From: Larimichthys crocea
Taxonomy: Eukaryota > Chordata > Actinopteri > Sciaenidae
Assembly (NCBI RefSeq): GCF_000972845.2
Contig: NC_040022.1
Span: 7,098,979 to 7,162,978 of the forward strand
Length of the DNA: 64,000 bases
Reading direction: 5' to 3'
Part shown: piece after piece, positions 1 through 11,656 of the stretch
How the letters are laid out: each line of letters begins with the position of its first letter
Numbering within the stretch: the first letter of the stretch is position 1
Program-made: the position numbers and the translations under genes
The notes under the pieces: model-generated
Databases searched by the model: none
What the model was told of the DNA's origin: nothing
What the model saw: the letters and a program-made list of their open reading frames with translations, nothing else

Positions 1-95
1 GCGAGTGGGAGCAGTTGAGGGCAAAGTTTAATGTAAAGAGGAAGCTTCTGGCAGCGGGGATCAGGGTCTCTAAACCGTCCCTGTCTGTCTTCCAG

Positions 96-150
96 AATCT
101 TCTCCTTTCTGGATGTGGTGACACTGTGTCGCTGTGCCCAGGTCTCACGG
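96..150 (+). CDS. fbxl20: fbxl20 exon, F-box part 1
   Basis: Acceptor ttccag precedes 96 and donor gtgagt follows 150. It encodes the F-box core IFSFLDVVTLCRCAQVSR; base 96 completes an Arg codon from an exon outside the window. Confidence 0.9.
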
Positions 151-3100
151 GTGAGTCTGTGTTCACAAGGTGTGTGTATGTGTGCGTGCATGTGTGTGTG
201 ACAGTGCGTGTTTGTCTATGTTTTTTAGTGTGTGCCTGTTATATATCTGAGCAAAATCTTGACCCTAAATGTCTGTTCTCCCTCCTTGCCCTCAGTCCTG
301 GAATGTTCTGGCCTTGGATGGCAGCAACTGGCAAAGAATCGACCTCTTTGACTTTCAGAGGGACATTGAGGTCAGTAAATCTGATCTCCATGTATTTATC
401 TTTCCTGTAACTTCAGTCTTTGCTGCATAATTCTTCCACATTATGCACATTTCACTCTTAATCCATCTTTACTCCAAATTGTAAATGTAGAGGCAAATAC
501 AGCAGACTCAGTGGATTGTTTTTGTTGCAGGGCCGAGTGGTGGAGAACATCTCAAAGCGATGTGGGGGGTTCCTTAGGAAGTTAAGTCTGCGGGGTTGCC
601 TAGGTGTGGGTGACAGCGCTCTGAGGTGAGTTTGGCGAGGATTTAACCTGTTAGAAATAATTATTAAAATGATTATATAAAATTTAGTTCTAGTTCAGAC
701 CCTGTAGAAGGACCAGACCTGCAAGTTGAGTTTGATCACCATTGCATAAATGTTTTTTTTCTCTGCAGGACTTTCTCGCAGAACTGCAGGAACATCGAGT
801 TACTTAGTCTGAACGGCTGCACCAAGATCACTGACAGGTACATCTATTTTTCAGGGATGCTAGTCTATCAAAACCCCACTTGAAAACCTTCAAAAACCCT
901 GACTGTCTTTCTCTTCTACAGCACATGTAATAGCCTTAGTAAGTTCTGTCCAAAGTTGAAGCACCTGGACCTCTCCTCCTGTACCTCAATCACCAACCTG
1001 TCACTCAAAGCTCTCAGGTATGTAGGATGAATTTAGAACATATTTGGTATCCTTATTCAACACCGCCAAATACCATCTGTTAACCCTCATTGATTTATTA
1101 TATTAAATATTTGATCCAAATCAGGAAAAAAACTGACTTTCAGTGAATAATTTCTTTTTTTAACTTGCTTTTTTTCCCACTTCTCACTCATCTATTTCTA
1201 TTTTCCTCCTGTCAGTGAGGGTTGTCCCCTGCTGGAGCAGCTAAACATCTCCTGGTGTGATCAGGTCACCAAGGATGGTATCCAGGCCCTGGTGCGTTCC
1301 TGCCCTGGACTCAAAGGCCTTTTCCTCAAGGGATGCACACAGGTATGGTGAAGGGCTTAGTATGAGCTGGAGAGGCAGACCAGGGCTGAAGTTGTTTGGA
1401 GCATAATGTATAGTCAGAATAAAACATACATAGATAAACCTGAAAATAACTTGATTTTATAGAACAAACCACCACTAGTGACTTCTTAAGTGCACAGTCA
1501 TACTTGCTCAACACAGCATTCATAGAGTGACAGCCTGACGACCGTCACTTTTCATTCTAACTACCAAGTTCCTCTTCAGCTGCTGCAAACCGCAAACATA
1601 AAATGCATCACTTCCTTTGCAACAGAGGATGTTAACTGAAGAAAGACAGGCCTTCTTATAGCACCATCCTGTTATATAAACAGTCAACAGTACAGTGTGA
1701 AAAGACAACCATGTATTTCTATCAAGTCATGATGCTTTGGGTTGTGAATTTAAAGAACAAAACAAATCACAGCATACACTGTCATTCGAGGCTCTTGAGT
1801 GAAAGTCTGTAGTTTGTGAGGTGTTTCCATTATGCTGTCAGTGACAATAGAGTTGTTTGATGGGAAAATCTTATTATACATTTGATAAGTGTAGTTTGAT
1901 GTTTAGCTAACTAGCTTTCCTCTGACATCTCTTCCACAGCTTGAGGATGAGGCTCTGAAACATATCGGGGCTCACTGTCCAGAACTGGTCACACTCAACC
2001 TACAGACATGTTCAGTAAGTCCAGTAAGGTTTGAAGATGAACCATATTACCTGAATTACCTGATGTTAATTACCAAATTACCTGAACCTGGACTTTGGCA
2101 AAAGTACAAAAGTGTGAGAACACTGTTAGTTACTAGACTGATGGACACAAAGTACACATTGTGCTCTTCAACTCACAGCCCATTGTAAACATCCGCAGAG
2201 ATAGGCAATAGCCTGTGAAGCCTGCTCACACAATGGACATTTTTTTCTCTGTCTCCAAATTTTTCCGTCTCATCTCACACCTCAGGAACTCATCATCTCA
2301 TCTTGTCCCAGTTGTTCCTTATCTTTGTTACACTACTTTTGTCTGCTCTTCCTTAGCTCTCCCTGACTTTTTTCTCACCTGTTCTCTATCTGCACAAAGT
2401 TTGCTTGAACAATACCCAAAACATTTTTCACTCTCTTTTCTGTGAGCAGCAGATCACAGACGAGGGACTCATCACAATTTGCAGAGGCTGTCACCGTCTG
2501 CAGTCTCTTTGTGTGTCGGGCTGTGCCAATATCACAGACGCCATCCTGCACGCTCTGGGACAGAACTGTCCTCGCCTCAGGTACCTACACCTTTTGAAGA
2601 ATGATTGATTGATTGATTGATTGACAGGCTTTTCTGAAATGTGCTATTGTCACACATTTTTTAAAAATTTCTAATTACTATGGCTAATTTTTTAGACTTA
2701 TAGGTTGATAAATGAATTTAATGATTTAAGCCTACATTAAACATGGAGTTAATGATGAAGATTGGGGCAAGGAATGAATAAATGTTATCTCCAGTCTTGC
2801 TTCTGTATATCCAGTTCCAAGTCCCAAAGAGTGACAGGCTGGCTGTAAGTGATGCCATTGTATAACTCTCTCCTCCTCCTCTCAGAATATTAGAAGTGGC
2901 TCGCTGCTCTCAGCTTACAGACGTGGGCTTCACTACATTAGCAAGGGTGAGTGTGTCAACTGCCTCCTGATCACATGCAAACACACACTCTGCTTACAGT
3001 TTCACATATTTTAATGTCAGGTCATGTTTGTTTTTGTTCTCAAAACATGTTAAAAAAAACAAAACCCTTGTCCACAAACCCACATTAGATGACACACTTT

Positions 3101-4992
3101 CTCTCTGTTTATTTTCTCTGTCTCTGCTGCAGAATTGTCATGAACTCGAGAAGATGGATTTAGAAGAATGTGTGCAGGTAAATAAACGAGCTACATAAAT
3201 ACAGATTCCACTGCTGTTGTGTGGAGATTACAGTTTGGACATTTCTCTCTCTTTATTTTTGCATCAGATCACAGATGGAACGCTCATCCAGCTGTCTATC
3301 CACTGCCCTCGTTTGCAAGTCCTGGTGAGTGTGTGCCTGCCACTTAAGCATATTTTGCTCCTGTAGCATTTATAAGTACAATGCGGCAGCTTGTTCGAGC
3401 AGACAGTTGACTAATGGAGCTACTACTACTGTGTTCCTGTAGAGCCTGTCTCACTGTGAGCTGATCACTGATGATGGCATCAGACACCTCGGCAGCGGCC
3501 CCTGTGCTCACGACCGTCTGGAGGTGATCGAGCTGGACAACTGCCCCCTGATCACAGACGCCTCACTGGAGCACTTGAAGAGCTGCCATAGTCTGGATCG
3601 CATTGAGCTCTATGACTGCCAGCAGATCACCCGCGCAGGCATCAAGAGACTAAGGGTGAGTTGTGTGGGCTAACACCAGTGAGTAAGCAAGCACTGATTC
3701 ATACGTACAGCATCCTTTTTAAATATTGATTGTCTTTGAACTCAATATACGCCATTTTGGTGCAAAAATGTATTCATGGATAAACATCACAAATGTATAC
3801 AATTAAGTTAACCCCTACGTCTATAATGCTCTCTATCCTTGGCCCAGGTTGTGTTTGGTATTGGGAAATGGTATTAATTAAAGCAGAACAGGTCTTTACC
3901 ACAAAACAGCTTCTCACTGCTCATAGATGATTAGTACAAGTCAACTCTCATAAAATCACATCTGGTGTGCAACCACTGCACGTTGGTGAATGTATCTCGC
4001 TGTGCAAAACAATATCTCCGATCCAGGCTGTCATGCTAGATATCACAGTGTTTCCTTCTGGACCTTTTGACCTCACTTTTGACTACAATCTTCCATTTTG
4101 TTTTACATGTCATTTGTTCCAGTAGATTAACACTGCACCAACAAATACAGAAGACTGCAAGCGAGTAAACATGGATATAAACAGTGCGGTTTTCAAAAAA
4201 TAGTTCGTGCAAATGTTACAAGGGAGGAAATTTGTTCAACTTGTTTGTTAGACGCCCAAGGATACACAGTGTGTTTGGTTAATGAAAATAAATAAAACAT
4301 TTTTTTTTACCACAACCTGTCAGAAGAGTAAGATACAGACTTACAACAAACTTTTTGAGAAGTCAACAATACCGATGTACAACCACAGACTGGTGCGTTG
4401 TAGTTTCAGCCCAACAGTCTCGTAGTAAGGAAGAAAGAGTGGACCGTGATAAGCAGTGTGACAGCTGTGGATCAGTCCGACACAGCCACATGTGTTTGTG
4501 AATGTTCATGTTCATTCACCTCTCACTGCTCCACTCACAAGAAGTGATGCATCAGAACTAAGGGATGAAATACAACTATAACTGTCTGCTCAACAGCAGT
4601 GAGTGAACAGAGAGAATTGGTCTCATCAGCATTAGATCTCATGCCTGTCTTCAATTTGAACATAAATTAGTGTGGTACATATAATCAATCACAGCCTGAC
4701 TGGAATTGATTGGAAAACACATGCCGTCAATAACTCAACATCATTTATTGACACCTGATACAATTTCTGGGCGTTGAAGTAACATTTAAGTAACTTATGT
4801 GTTGCAGCTAATTACAGTCATAGATGTATTGCAGGTGTTTGTATGAACTATTAACATATTTCCATCTCTGTCTTCTCTCCGCAGACCCATCTGCCCAACA
4901 TCAAAGTGCATGCATACTTCGCTCCCGTCACTCCGCCCCCCTCTGTCGGGGGCAGTCGTCAGAGGTTTTGTCGCTGCTGTGTTTTGCTATGA
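96..4992 (+). CDS. fbxl20: fbxl20, F-box and leucine-rich repeat protein 20 (5' end outside window)
   Basis: Substrate-recognition subunit of an SCF (SKP1-CUL1-F-box) E3 ubiquitin ligase; the mammalian orthologue (also called Scrapper) targets the synaptic protein RIM1. Thirteen exons join in frame: 96-150, 296-370, 531-625, 769-837, 922-1017, 1216-1342, 1940-2014, 2450-2580, 2886-2946, 3133-3177, 3268-3324, 3443-3655, 4885-4992. They give 401 residues plus a stop; the first ~35 residues lie upstream of the window (human protein 436 aa). The product starts inside the F-box (IFSFLDVVTLCRCAQVSR), followed by about twelve cysteine-type LRRs marked by C-x-x-[ILV]-T-[DN] (CTKITD, CTSITN, CSQITD, CELITD, CPLITD). 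The tail HLPNIKVHAYFAPVTPPPSV and final CVLL separate it from FBXL2, whose tail differs. CVLL predicts geranylgeranylation and membrane attachment. Exon structure and identity are secure; exact splice bases follow the GT-AG rule and frame. Confidence 0.95.
296..370 (+). CDS. fbxl20: fbxl20 exon, F-box part 2
   Basis: Between ctcag and gtcagt. It encodes SWNVLALDGSNWQRIDLF and so on, the end of the F-box, where Trp-Asn and Asn-Trp-Gln-Arg are typical of the family. Phase 0 at both ends. Confidence 0.93.
531..625 (+). CDS. fbxl20: fbxl20 exon, first LRR
   Basis: Between ttgcag and gtgagt. It encodes GRVVENISKRCGGFLRKLSL followed by RGCLGVGDSALR, the linker and first leucine-rich repeat. Confidence 0.93.
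769..837 (+). CDS. fbxl20: fbxl20 exon, LRR 2
   Basis: Between ctgcag and gtacat. It encodes TFSQNCRNIELLSLNGCTKI and the following TD, one repeat with the C-x-x-I-T-D signature. Confidence 0.92.
922..1017 (+). CDS. fbxl20: fbxl20 exon, LRR 3
   Basis: Between tctacag and gtatgt. It encodes a repeat with LKHLDLSSCTSITNLSLKAL. Confidence 0.92.
1216..1342 (+). CDS. fbxl20: fbxl20 exon, LRR 4-5
   Basis: Between gtcag and gtatgg. It encodes EGCPLLEQLNISWCDQVTKD followed by a second repeat ending LFLKGCTQ. Confidence 0.93.
1940..2014 (+). CDS. fbxl20: fbxl20 exon, LRR 5-6
   Basis: Between tccacag and gtaagt; 75 bp, phase 0. It encodes LEDEALKHIGAHCPELVTLN then LQTCS. Confidence 0.93.
2450..2580 (+). 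CDS. fbxl20: fbxl20 exon, LRR 6-7
   Basis: Between gagcag and gtacct. It encodes QITDEGLITICRGCHRLQSL, then CVSGCANITDAILHALGQNC. A reading that starts upstream in the intron is only an open-frame extension. Confidence 0.93.
2886..2946 (+). CDS. fbxl20: fbxl20 exon, LRR 8
   Basis: Between cctctcag and gtgagt. It encodes ILEVARCSQLTDVGFTTLAR. Confidence 0.92.
3133..3177 (+). CDS. fbxl20: fbxl20 exon, 45-bp LRR exon
   Basis: Small phase-0 exon between ctgcag and gtaaat encoding NCHELEKMDLEECVQ, half of a repeat. Confidence 0.92.
3268..3324 (+). CDS. fbxl20: fbxl20 exon, LRR 9-10
   Basis: Phase-0 exon of 57 bp between catcag and gtgagt encoding ITDGTLIQLSIHCPRLQVL. Confidence 0.92.
3443..3655 (+). 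CDS. fbxl20: fbxl20 exon, LRR 10-12
   Basis: Largest internal exon (213 bp, phase 0) between ctgtag and gtgagt. It carries the last repeats: CELITDDGIRHLG, CPLITDASLEHL and CQQITRAGIKRL. Confidence 0.94.
3656..4884 (+). other. fbxl20: fbxl20 last intron
   Basis: A 1.2-kb GT-AG intron. I see no exon, repeat family or strong motif in it. The other fbxl20 introns longer than 300 bp (1343-1939, 2015-2449, 2581-2885) are likewise plain, apart from a short GATT run near 2606-2625. Confidence 0.8.
4885..4992 (+). CDS. fbxl20: fbxl20 terminal coding exon with CaaX box
   Basis: After acceptor ccgcag. It encodes THLPNIKVHAYFAPVTPPPS, then VGGSRQRFCRCCVLL and TGA at 4990-4992. The final CVLL has Leu at the X position, which predicts geranylgeranyl rather than farnesyl transfer. 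Confidence 0.94.
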   Translation, partial: THLPNIKVHAYFAPVTPPPSVGGSRQRFCRCCVLL

Positions 4993-7225
4993 TGTAACGA
5001 CACCAGCCCCCCCCCCTTTCCTCTCCCCGTGTCCCTCGTACACGCTTCCCGCAGCCCGTCACTTGAACCCTGACCTGCTGTCCCCCTCCCGGCCCCCTGT
5101 CATGCTGTACATGCTGGTGTGTCCCATCCCCCTCCCCCACCCCCTTTTGGAGCTGCAGAGAGAGGGAGAGAGCCAAATAACGCTACAGGGTCTCGGGTAA
5201 CTTTTCCAAAAAACATTCCCGAATCTCTCAACCACACAAATACAGTACATGTACAACAGGCTTTGACACAAGCTGATATGCAGACACACTCACAGATGAA
5301 CTCTGAGATGAATGTCAGAACATTCCTGGTCTGTGTTCAGTGAACAAACCAGTATTACAAAGAGGGTTATGTAAAAAAAAATGAAATGTGATCACAACTG
5401 TTAAGGGATTTAAGTCTTCAATAAGTACAAAAGAATTAAAAAAGTGGAAATGCATCCGCAGTCATGTCAAATAACTGTATTTCTCTATTTGAGTGGAGCT
5501 ATACTCCTTACTTATTTAGCACTTTGAGACAAAAACAGCTATAGCTTCTCAACAAAATATTGAAAAGGTTGAAAAATCCCTCTTAACCTCTCACACATAC
5601 TTCCCTCCATATTGAAGGTCACTTAACAGCTACCTCTAGATGGGAACTGCACTTGAGTAAGACCTGTGTTAGCTTTGTTCTGCAGGCTGCTTATTTCAAA
5701 AAAAGGGGACAGCATTGCAGCCGATAAACTGCCGATACCCCCAACACACGTAGAAAGCAGCAGGAAGCCTATTTTTTATCTTTTTTTTTTTAAGCATACT
5801 TGCAGCTATTTGCACTTACAGTAAAGCAATGATGAGACACTTTACAAAGATGGCCATCTCAGAATTTAAGGCTGGCATTTTACTAACGACACAAATACAA
5901 ATCTTCACTTACATGCACACACTGAGCTTGCTACACCTGTACCCTCACCTCTCTCTGTCTCTCTGTTACAATCAGAAGCTTCAATATACTGAAGAGGAAA
6001 AAAAAAAGACAAAGTTTAATATTTTTCTAAAAGTGGACACCAATTAAGACTCAAGTGGGGACTCGAGAAGATGCCAAATGTTGCATGTAACAACTCTAGT
6101 TTTTTAAAATCTAATTGTAAATATATGACTGTGGAGTCTGAGAGTCGAAGCCAGCTAAACAACAGAACATGAGATGAGACCGCTGTCGACTGGTCTTTCT
6201 GAGGGAACTATGGCGAAGCTCACACATGCCTGTTTAAGTACAGATGTGTATTAGAATACTTGCTGGAGCTTTGGACAGTCAAAATGTACTGGTACTTAAT
6301 CTGGAGTTTGACAGAAGAACTGGTGCTGGCCTGTGAAAACTCATGTCAACACAGAAAAGTTCTTAAGACATTCATATGACAGGAAAAAAAAAAAAGTCTG
6401 ACATCACTACATGAATTCATGCTGTCAGACCAGGACAATGGAAAGAAAAAGCCAACTGAAAACAATCAAAGTGCATCTATTTTTCAGTTAGTTTGGTTTC
6501 ATTTAGTTACTCTCGTTTTCGCATCGGTGACGGTTCTGATGACAAGGAACTGGTGAACCACGCGCAGCAGTGAGTGGATGTGCCTGATGTCGGAGCGACA
6601 GCGGTGACTCCTCAACTACTATGAGGCCTTGCAGGGGATGGAGTGACAGCATGTTGCACCCTGCCACCTGTGACCTCCCCGGTCTGTCTGGGACCACTGC
6701 CCGAGGTAAAGTCCTAAGCAGACTGGTGCAGTCACTGCAAGAGGAAGTCAACTGAATCTTGAGTGCACAATTCTGGCCTACTGACAGATATGATGGACAT
6801 TTTTGTCACAACGGAGGGCTATAATGGACTTCAGCCCTTCGCCCTATGAAGTATTGAAGCCTTTTCTTATGGATTATCTTCTCCTGCACTTGCACCTGCT
6901 TTATTCTGTGTCTCTTCTCATTTAATTTTATAATTGTGTCTTTTACTGCTTTTCTGTCTGATTTCCTCTGGATCTCTACCTTTTCTCTTCTTTAGCATTT
7001 CTGTTTTTGGTGTGGTTTGGATTGCGCCTGCTTTGTGTTTGAAGTCATGAGTTCAGTGTCTCCAAGTTGAGTTTGAGTCCTCTTCCAGTCCTCAGTTTTG
7101 GTCTGATGGTGTTTGTGTTTTTATTAAGAGTTTATTGTTACTAAATGTCCAGAGTGTAGCCTTTGTTGAGGGGAAGTGTTGGCGCCAGTGCAATTGTAAT
7201 AAATGTTCAAATTTAAGTTGGATTT
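4993..7225 (+). other. fbxl20: probable fbxl20 3' UTR
   Basis: No further exon is needed after the stop. An AATAAA at 7198-7203 is the first convincing downstream poly(A) signal I noticed; others lie near 8267 and 8432. The extent is inferred and needs transcript data. Open frames here (for example around 4910-5343) are low-complexity CT/CCC shadows. Confidence 0.45.
7198..7203 (+). terminator. candidate fbxl20 poly(A) signal AATAAA
   Basis: Canonical hexamer about 2.2 kb after the fbxl20 stop, followed by a T-rich stretch near 7220. Single hexamers occur by chance, so this is tentative. Confidence 0.35.
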
Positions 7226-10200
7226 TTTTTTTAAATGTGAGTTGAGGAGGAGTTCATGATGACATGTATGTATGATGTAGGTTTTACTTATTGAATGTTT
7301 CCATCAAGGAGAAGTCCACAGGATGGCTGTTCAGGCATCGTGTGCCGCTTTAGCAGATTTTTCTCCCATAAGCGTACTTTCCTCTACCTAAGTTTTATGC
7401 CTTGCTTTTTCAAATGCCCCGTATCCATAATGCACCCTGCCCGAATACATCAAAGAAGACAGAAATGGGTAAACCCAGTATAGAATGTTGATCACTCTCA
7501 GATGTCCCCGTTCTGGTTTAAGATGTACGCCAGCAGGCAAACAAAACGCTGGCAATGATTCTATTCACTTTTAATTTGCCAACTCCGGCATGCAGGATAA
7601 TACAAGCTGAGATGAATCCAGTGTAATCCAGTCTGATCTGTTTTATTTTGACTGGTGCTTTACAGGGGATTAGGCAACAACTAAGAGTCAAATGGCAGAG
7701 ATATCTAATGTACTCTGTCACTGTGCTTCAGGGTTAAGACCGTTAACTTGAGGAAAAAGGAAATGTCTTAAGTAAGCGCAGTTGTAACACCTGCTTGCCC
7801 TCTTCACACACTGTATGTGGCACAGGCTGAGTCATCATCAACATGGGATTTTTAAGGCTTTCACGCTCCTGGTGGTTTTATATGCGCAAAAGAAACAACC
7901 TGTCATCAGTCTTTTCATGGTACAAAATACACTACAGGCTATACAAAGCAAAACGCCAGACTTGTTTTTCCTCACACATCTCTGTGTCTTTCTGTCACCT
8001 CCCACCAGTTTACACAGAAGTTGAACTACTACACTCTGGATCGGTTTGTTTTGTGCACGTTTGGTCCCAAACACTGGAGTAAGGTTGAGGATTAGAGGGC
8101 AAGAGGTGAATCTACAGTGTGTGTTCATGCTAGATTGACACCTGAGAAATTTCAAAAACAATTTTGACAATGACTGTAGTTCATATAATTACTGTAAATT
8201 TTTTCCTTTTTTTTTTTTTTTTTTTTTTTTACAATTAACCGATATAAATGAATATGTACGTATGAATAAATATATACCTATATTATTAAGACTTGTCTGA
8301 TTTTCTCTCTGATGTTGAACTTTTAAGGGTAATGGTTCTTTAGCATTGTCGGAGCAGCAGATGGCAGCAATGAGCCAGTTTCAATGATTTTTCCATCACT
8401 GCTGAGCTCTCAGGTTGTATAAATCAGAAAAATAAAACTTTATCAGAACAAACTATATATATATATACCATATTAGCCATTTTCTAAACAGTTTAAGAAA
8501 ATTGGGGTCACTGCAGGAAAAGCACAAGTGTAACTCATGATTGCTCTGTTGTATTCAAGTGTGATAGTGAGCTACAATGCATGATGACGGGATGCTGAAA
8601 CTGATGCAGCAATTAAGTCATCCCTAACTTTAATATTAACACACTGTTTTTCTACTAAAAACAAATTGCCTACAACTAAAGGGAAACATTCGACAGCTGC
8701 CTGTCTGTGGAAATGATCGGTAGAAAAACTTATTTTTCTCTTATGTGCATGGTCAGTCCTAACATTACTACTGTTTGTGTTTTATTATAGCTGCTTGTAA
8801 ATATAGCCATTTTTCCAAACCACTTCTTTGTCGTGTTTGTAAAAATTGCTGTATGTGTTGTGAATTAGATGTTACAATTTATTTTCCCCTCAGGTGCGGT
8901 CAAGAGTGACCTGGTCATGAAAGTAGCATCAATACACACTCATGGACATGCATTTACTTCTACTGGAACTGTGGGAAGAGGTTTCCGACAGTAATTTAGA
9001 TTAAACTGTAGATGCTCATTTGGTGTATGTTTGAGGCTCTTGCAAGACTAAAACTGGCAATCGGTGAATGAATGATGAATTTAAAGAATCTTTCAAGTCT
9101 GTCTCAGGTGCTCATATGCATGTGAAACAGGTTTTGCTTGCTGTAATTAATCCTCATGCTCATTCTGGCCATTAAAATATCTTTTTATAGTATACTTTTA
9201 ATGTAAACGATGAGGGGGGTGAAATCCACAGTACTCTGTGCAAAAAGAAGTCTGATTTAAAGAAATCTTCCAGAATTACAGTCCTCTGACAGACTTGCAA
9301 AATTGTGAATTTACAAAGCTCACTACCAACAAATTGTAAGAGCACAACCTTTATCAGTTGGTGTCTGTGAATTAAACTGTGACTCTTTCAGGGCTTGAGA
9401 CATGGTAGACTTGGAGCTCATACTGCATGCAGAGTCAGGTCTTGTGCTTGCGTACATGTCTGAGGTGAAAACCACATATGAGCAATCAGTATCCATTTAT
9501 CCCAGTAGGAAGAGCAACAGTTCTGGTCCTGTGACTGCACCATGACGACCACTGTCAAGGCTGGGATCTGTCTCCTGCCACATGGGACTCATTTTGTTTC
9601 TCGCATCCTCCTTATGTTTCCCATGTCTCTAAACCACTGAGAGATCACTGCGTTTTTTAGCCCTGTTTTAATGTTCATTTTTAGCAGCCCAGTTCCGGCA
9701 CCTAGGGTATCACATGGAGGATGAAGGATGGGAGAAAATGTGTGTGTGTGTGTGTGTTTCCTTCCCACAGAAATACTCTCAACTGTTCTGTGTTTTCTGT
9801 GTGTGAACACAGACGGATCAGATCACAGCTCACTGCACACCGCCCCACCAAGACATTGTGTTTCTGTTTATTTTTGACAGCAAACCACAGCTACACACTA
9901 AACAACTTTTGACTTTGCTTGTGTTCGCAGAGTGTTCCTTTCAGTAGTCACTCTGCTATCTGCTGTGCCCTGGTTCTTGAGTGAAGCAATAATTATTGTG
10001 ATAACAGAGGTCCTCTCCCTTTGTCTACCCTTTTTTCTCTAACACCACCCACGCCCAAAGACTTTCTGACAGCTTAGAGGAAACTTTCATGTCAGGCTTA
10101 GGTGAAATAATGCAGTGCAGATAGAAAAACCACTTTAGTCACAGTTAGACGTCTTTGCTCCCTGTATCACACTGTGAATTGTGCATTATAAGCATAGAAC

Positions 10201-11569
10201 TCAATTTAACATACCGCTTATTACCTTAACTCTCCCTGTCTTTTGCTTTCATCTGGTTAATACAGGAATCAGTGGTTGGGACCACAACCTTATTGCTTCA
10301 TTCTCTTTTATCAGGTGTAGTACATGTGTTCTAAAGGAGGGAGTCCATAGAAACTAACCCCAGGAGGCTGGTAAAACAGGCAGGAAACGAGATTACATTT
10401 GAAATCAGAGGTACCAATGCTCTGGCCTTATTGTAAGTGCTTTACACAAATTATACTGACCCTGATGTGGCTCTAATTCTGAAGGCAGCACATGTATGGC
10501 AGCCACAGCTCCTGTATTTCATGCTTCAGAGAGCAGGTTGCAAATGACTAAAAAGGAGTGAAAGATAGCAGACTACAAATGTGGCTAAAAACTATTTTGT
10601 TCAAAACTCAGAATATAATCTGATCTAAAAATAGTCCAGCTCAGTCCAAATGAGCCATTTTTCAGATAAAGAAGATGACTGTTCTGACTCACAGTCCATC
10701 AAAGGCTCAACCATCAATCATAGAAAAATATATAGTCTCCGAAAAAGAAAGAAAAGAACAGAACAATGCAGGGACCCGGCGGGATAGTAACAAGAGAACA
10801 TCCTGCTTTTATTACAAACTCATTACCTCAAAGAGAAAATCAGCTTTCTATTTGCGCTATTCTATGTTTGGTCTTCAAATGAGCCCCCGCCCACGACCGT
10901 AAATCCTTATTAAAGCTAAATGAATCCTGGCAGAGTTGTAAAAATTGCCCCAATCATGCGCCTCAGACGCACGGGAAGGCGTGCCTCAGATTGCGCTTAA
11001 ATTTAAGTCTGTGCAGTGGCGAAACGCACAGTTCGCTTTGGATTTATACCCAGCCAGTGCCTTCTAGAGCACAACCTCTTTTTGGATGTAATCATATCAA
11101 GCTGATATTTTCACATCGATGTTTTGCTCTTTTGAACCTTTTTTTTCTTCTTTTTTTTTGCAACTGTTGGACGGAATTGTGCCACATTGGAGCTTTCTGT
11201 TGCGCTTCAAGGGACGATACATGCTATCCATACGCGTGGTTCAACCTTTTCCTGAATGCTTGTTGTCCTTGCATGGCATGAGTCAAATATAAACAGCTGA
11301 TGTATGTATGTGTGCATGTGTGTTTTGTAACTGTTCAATCAATCTTTTCAATCTTTGCAACTGGTGTGTGGAGAGTAAATGGCCATAAGGCGTCCACCTC
11401 CCAGCGCGCACAAGTCCCTGTGATGTGGATCTGTTACACTTTGTCAAGCTTTTGTATGACTAAAGCCGGAGATTTCCTACCGACCGGACACAGTTTGAGG
11501 AGATAAAAGTTTTTTTTTTTTTGTGTGTGTGTGTGTGTGTCTTCAACGACTTTTTCCATCACGGTATCA
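7226..11569. other. intergenic region and stac2 5' UTR/promoter
   Basis: No coding exon recognised. It holds a poly(T) run at 8207-8230, a short TG run near 9740, and AT-rich sequence. The last few hundred bases before 11570 must contain the stac2 promoter and 5' UTR; I see no convincing TATA box. An open frame at 10991-11281 has no family resemblance. Confidence 0.6.
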
Positions 11570-11656
11570 ATGATGACTGAGAACAATGAGATGGAGAGCG
11601 AGACGCAGCTCCAGCGCTCTCCAAGCACCATGTCCATCCAACCGATGACATCCAAG
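11570..11656 (+). CDS. stac2: stac2 exon 1 (start codon, GC donor)
   Basis: Encodes [20 protein letters not shown] and nine further residues ending TSK. The donor reads AAG|gcaagt. Only a cut after 11656 keeps the frame into LQRLKRSL of exon 2; the nearby GT at 11661 would add 4 bases and shift the frame. Confidence 0.83.
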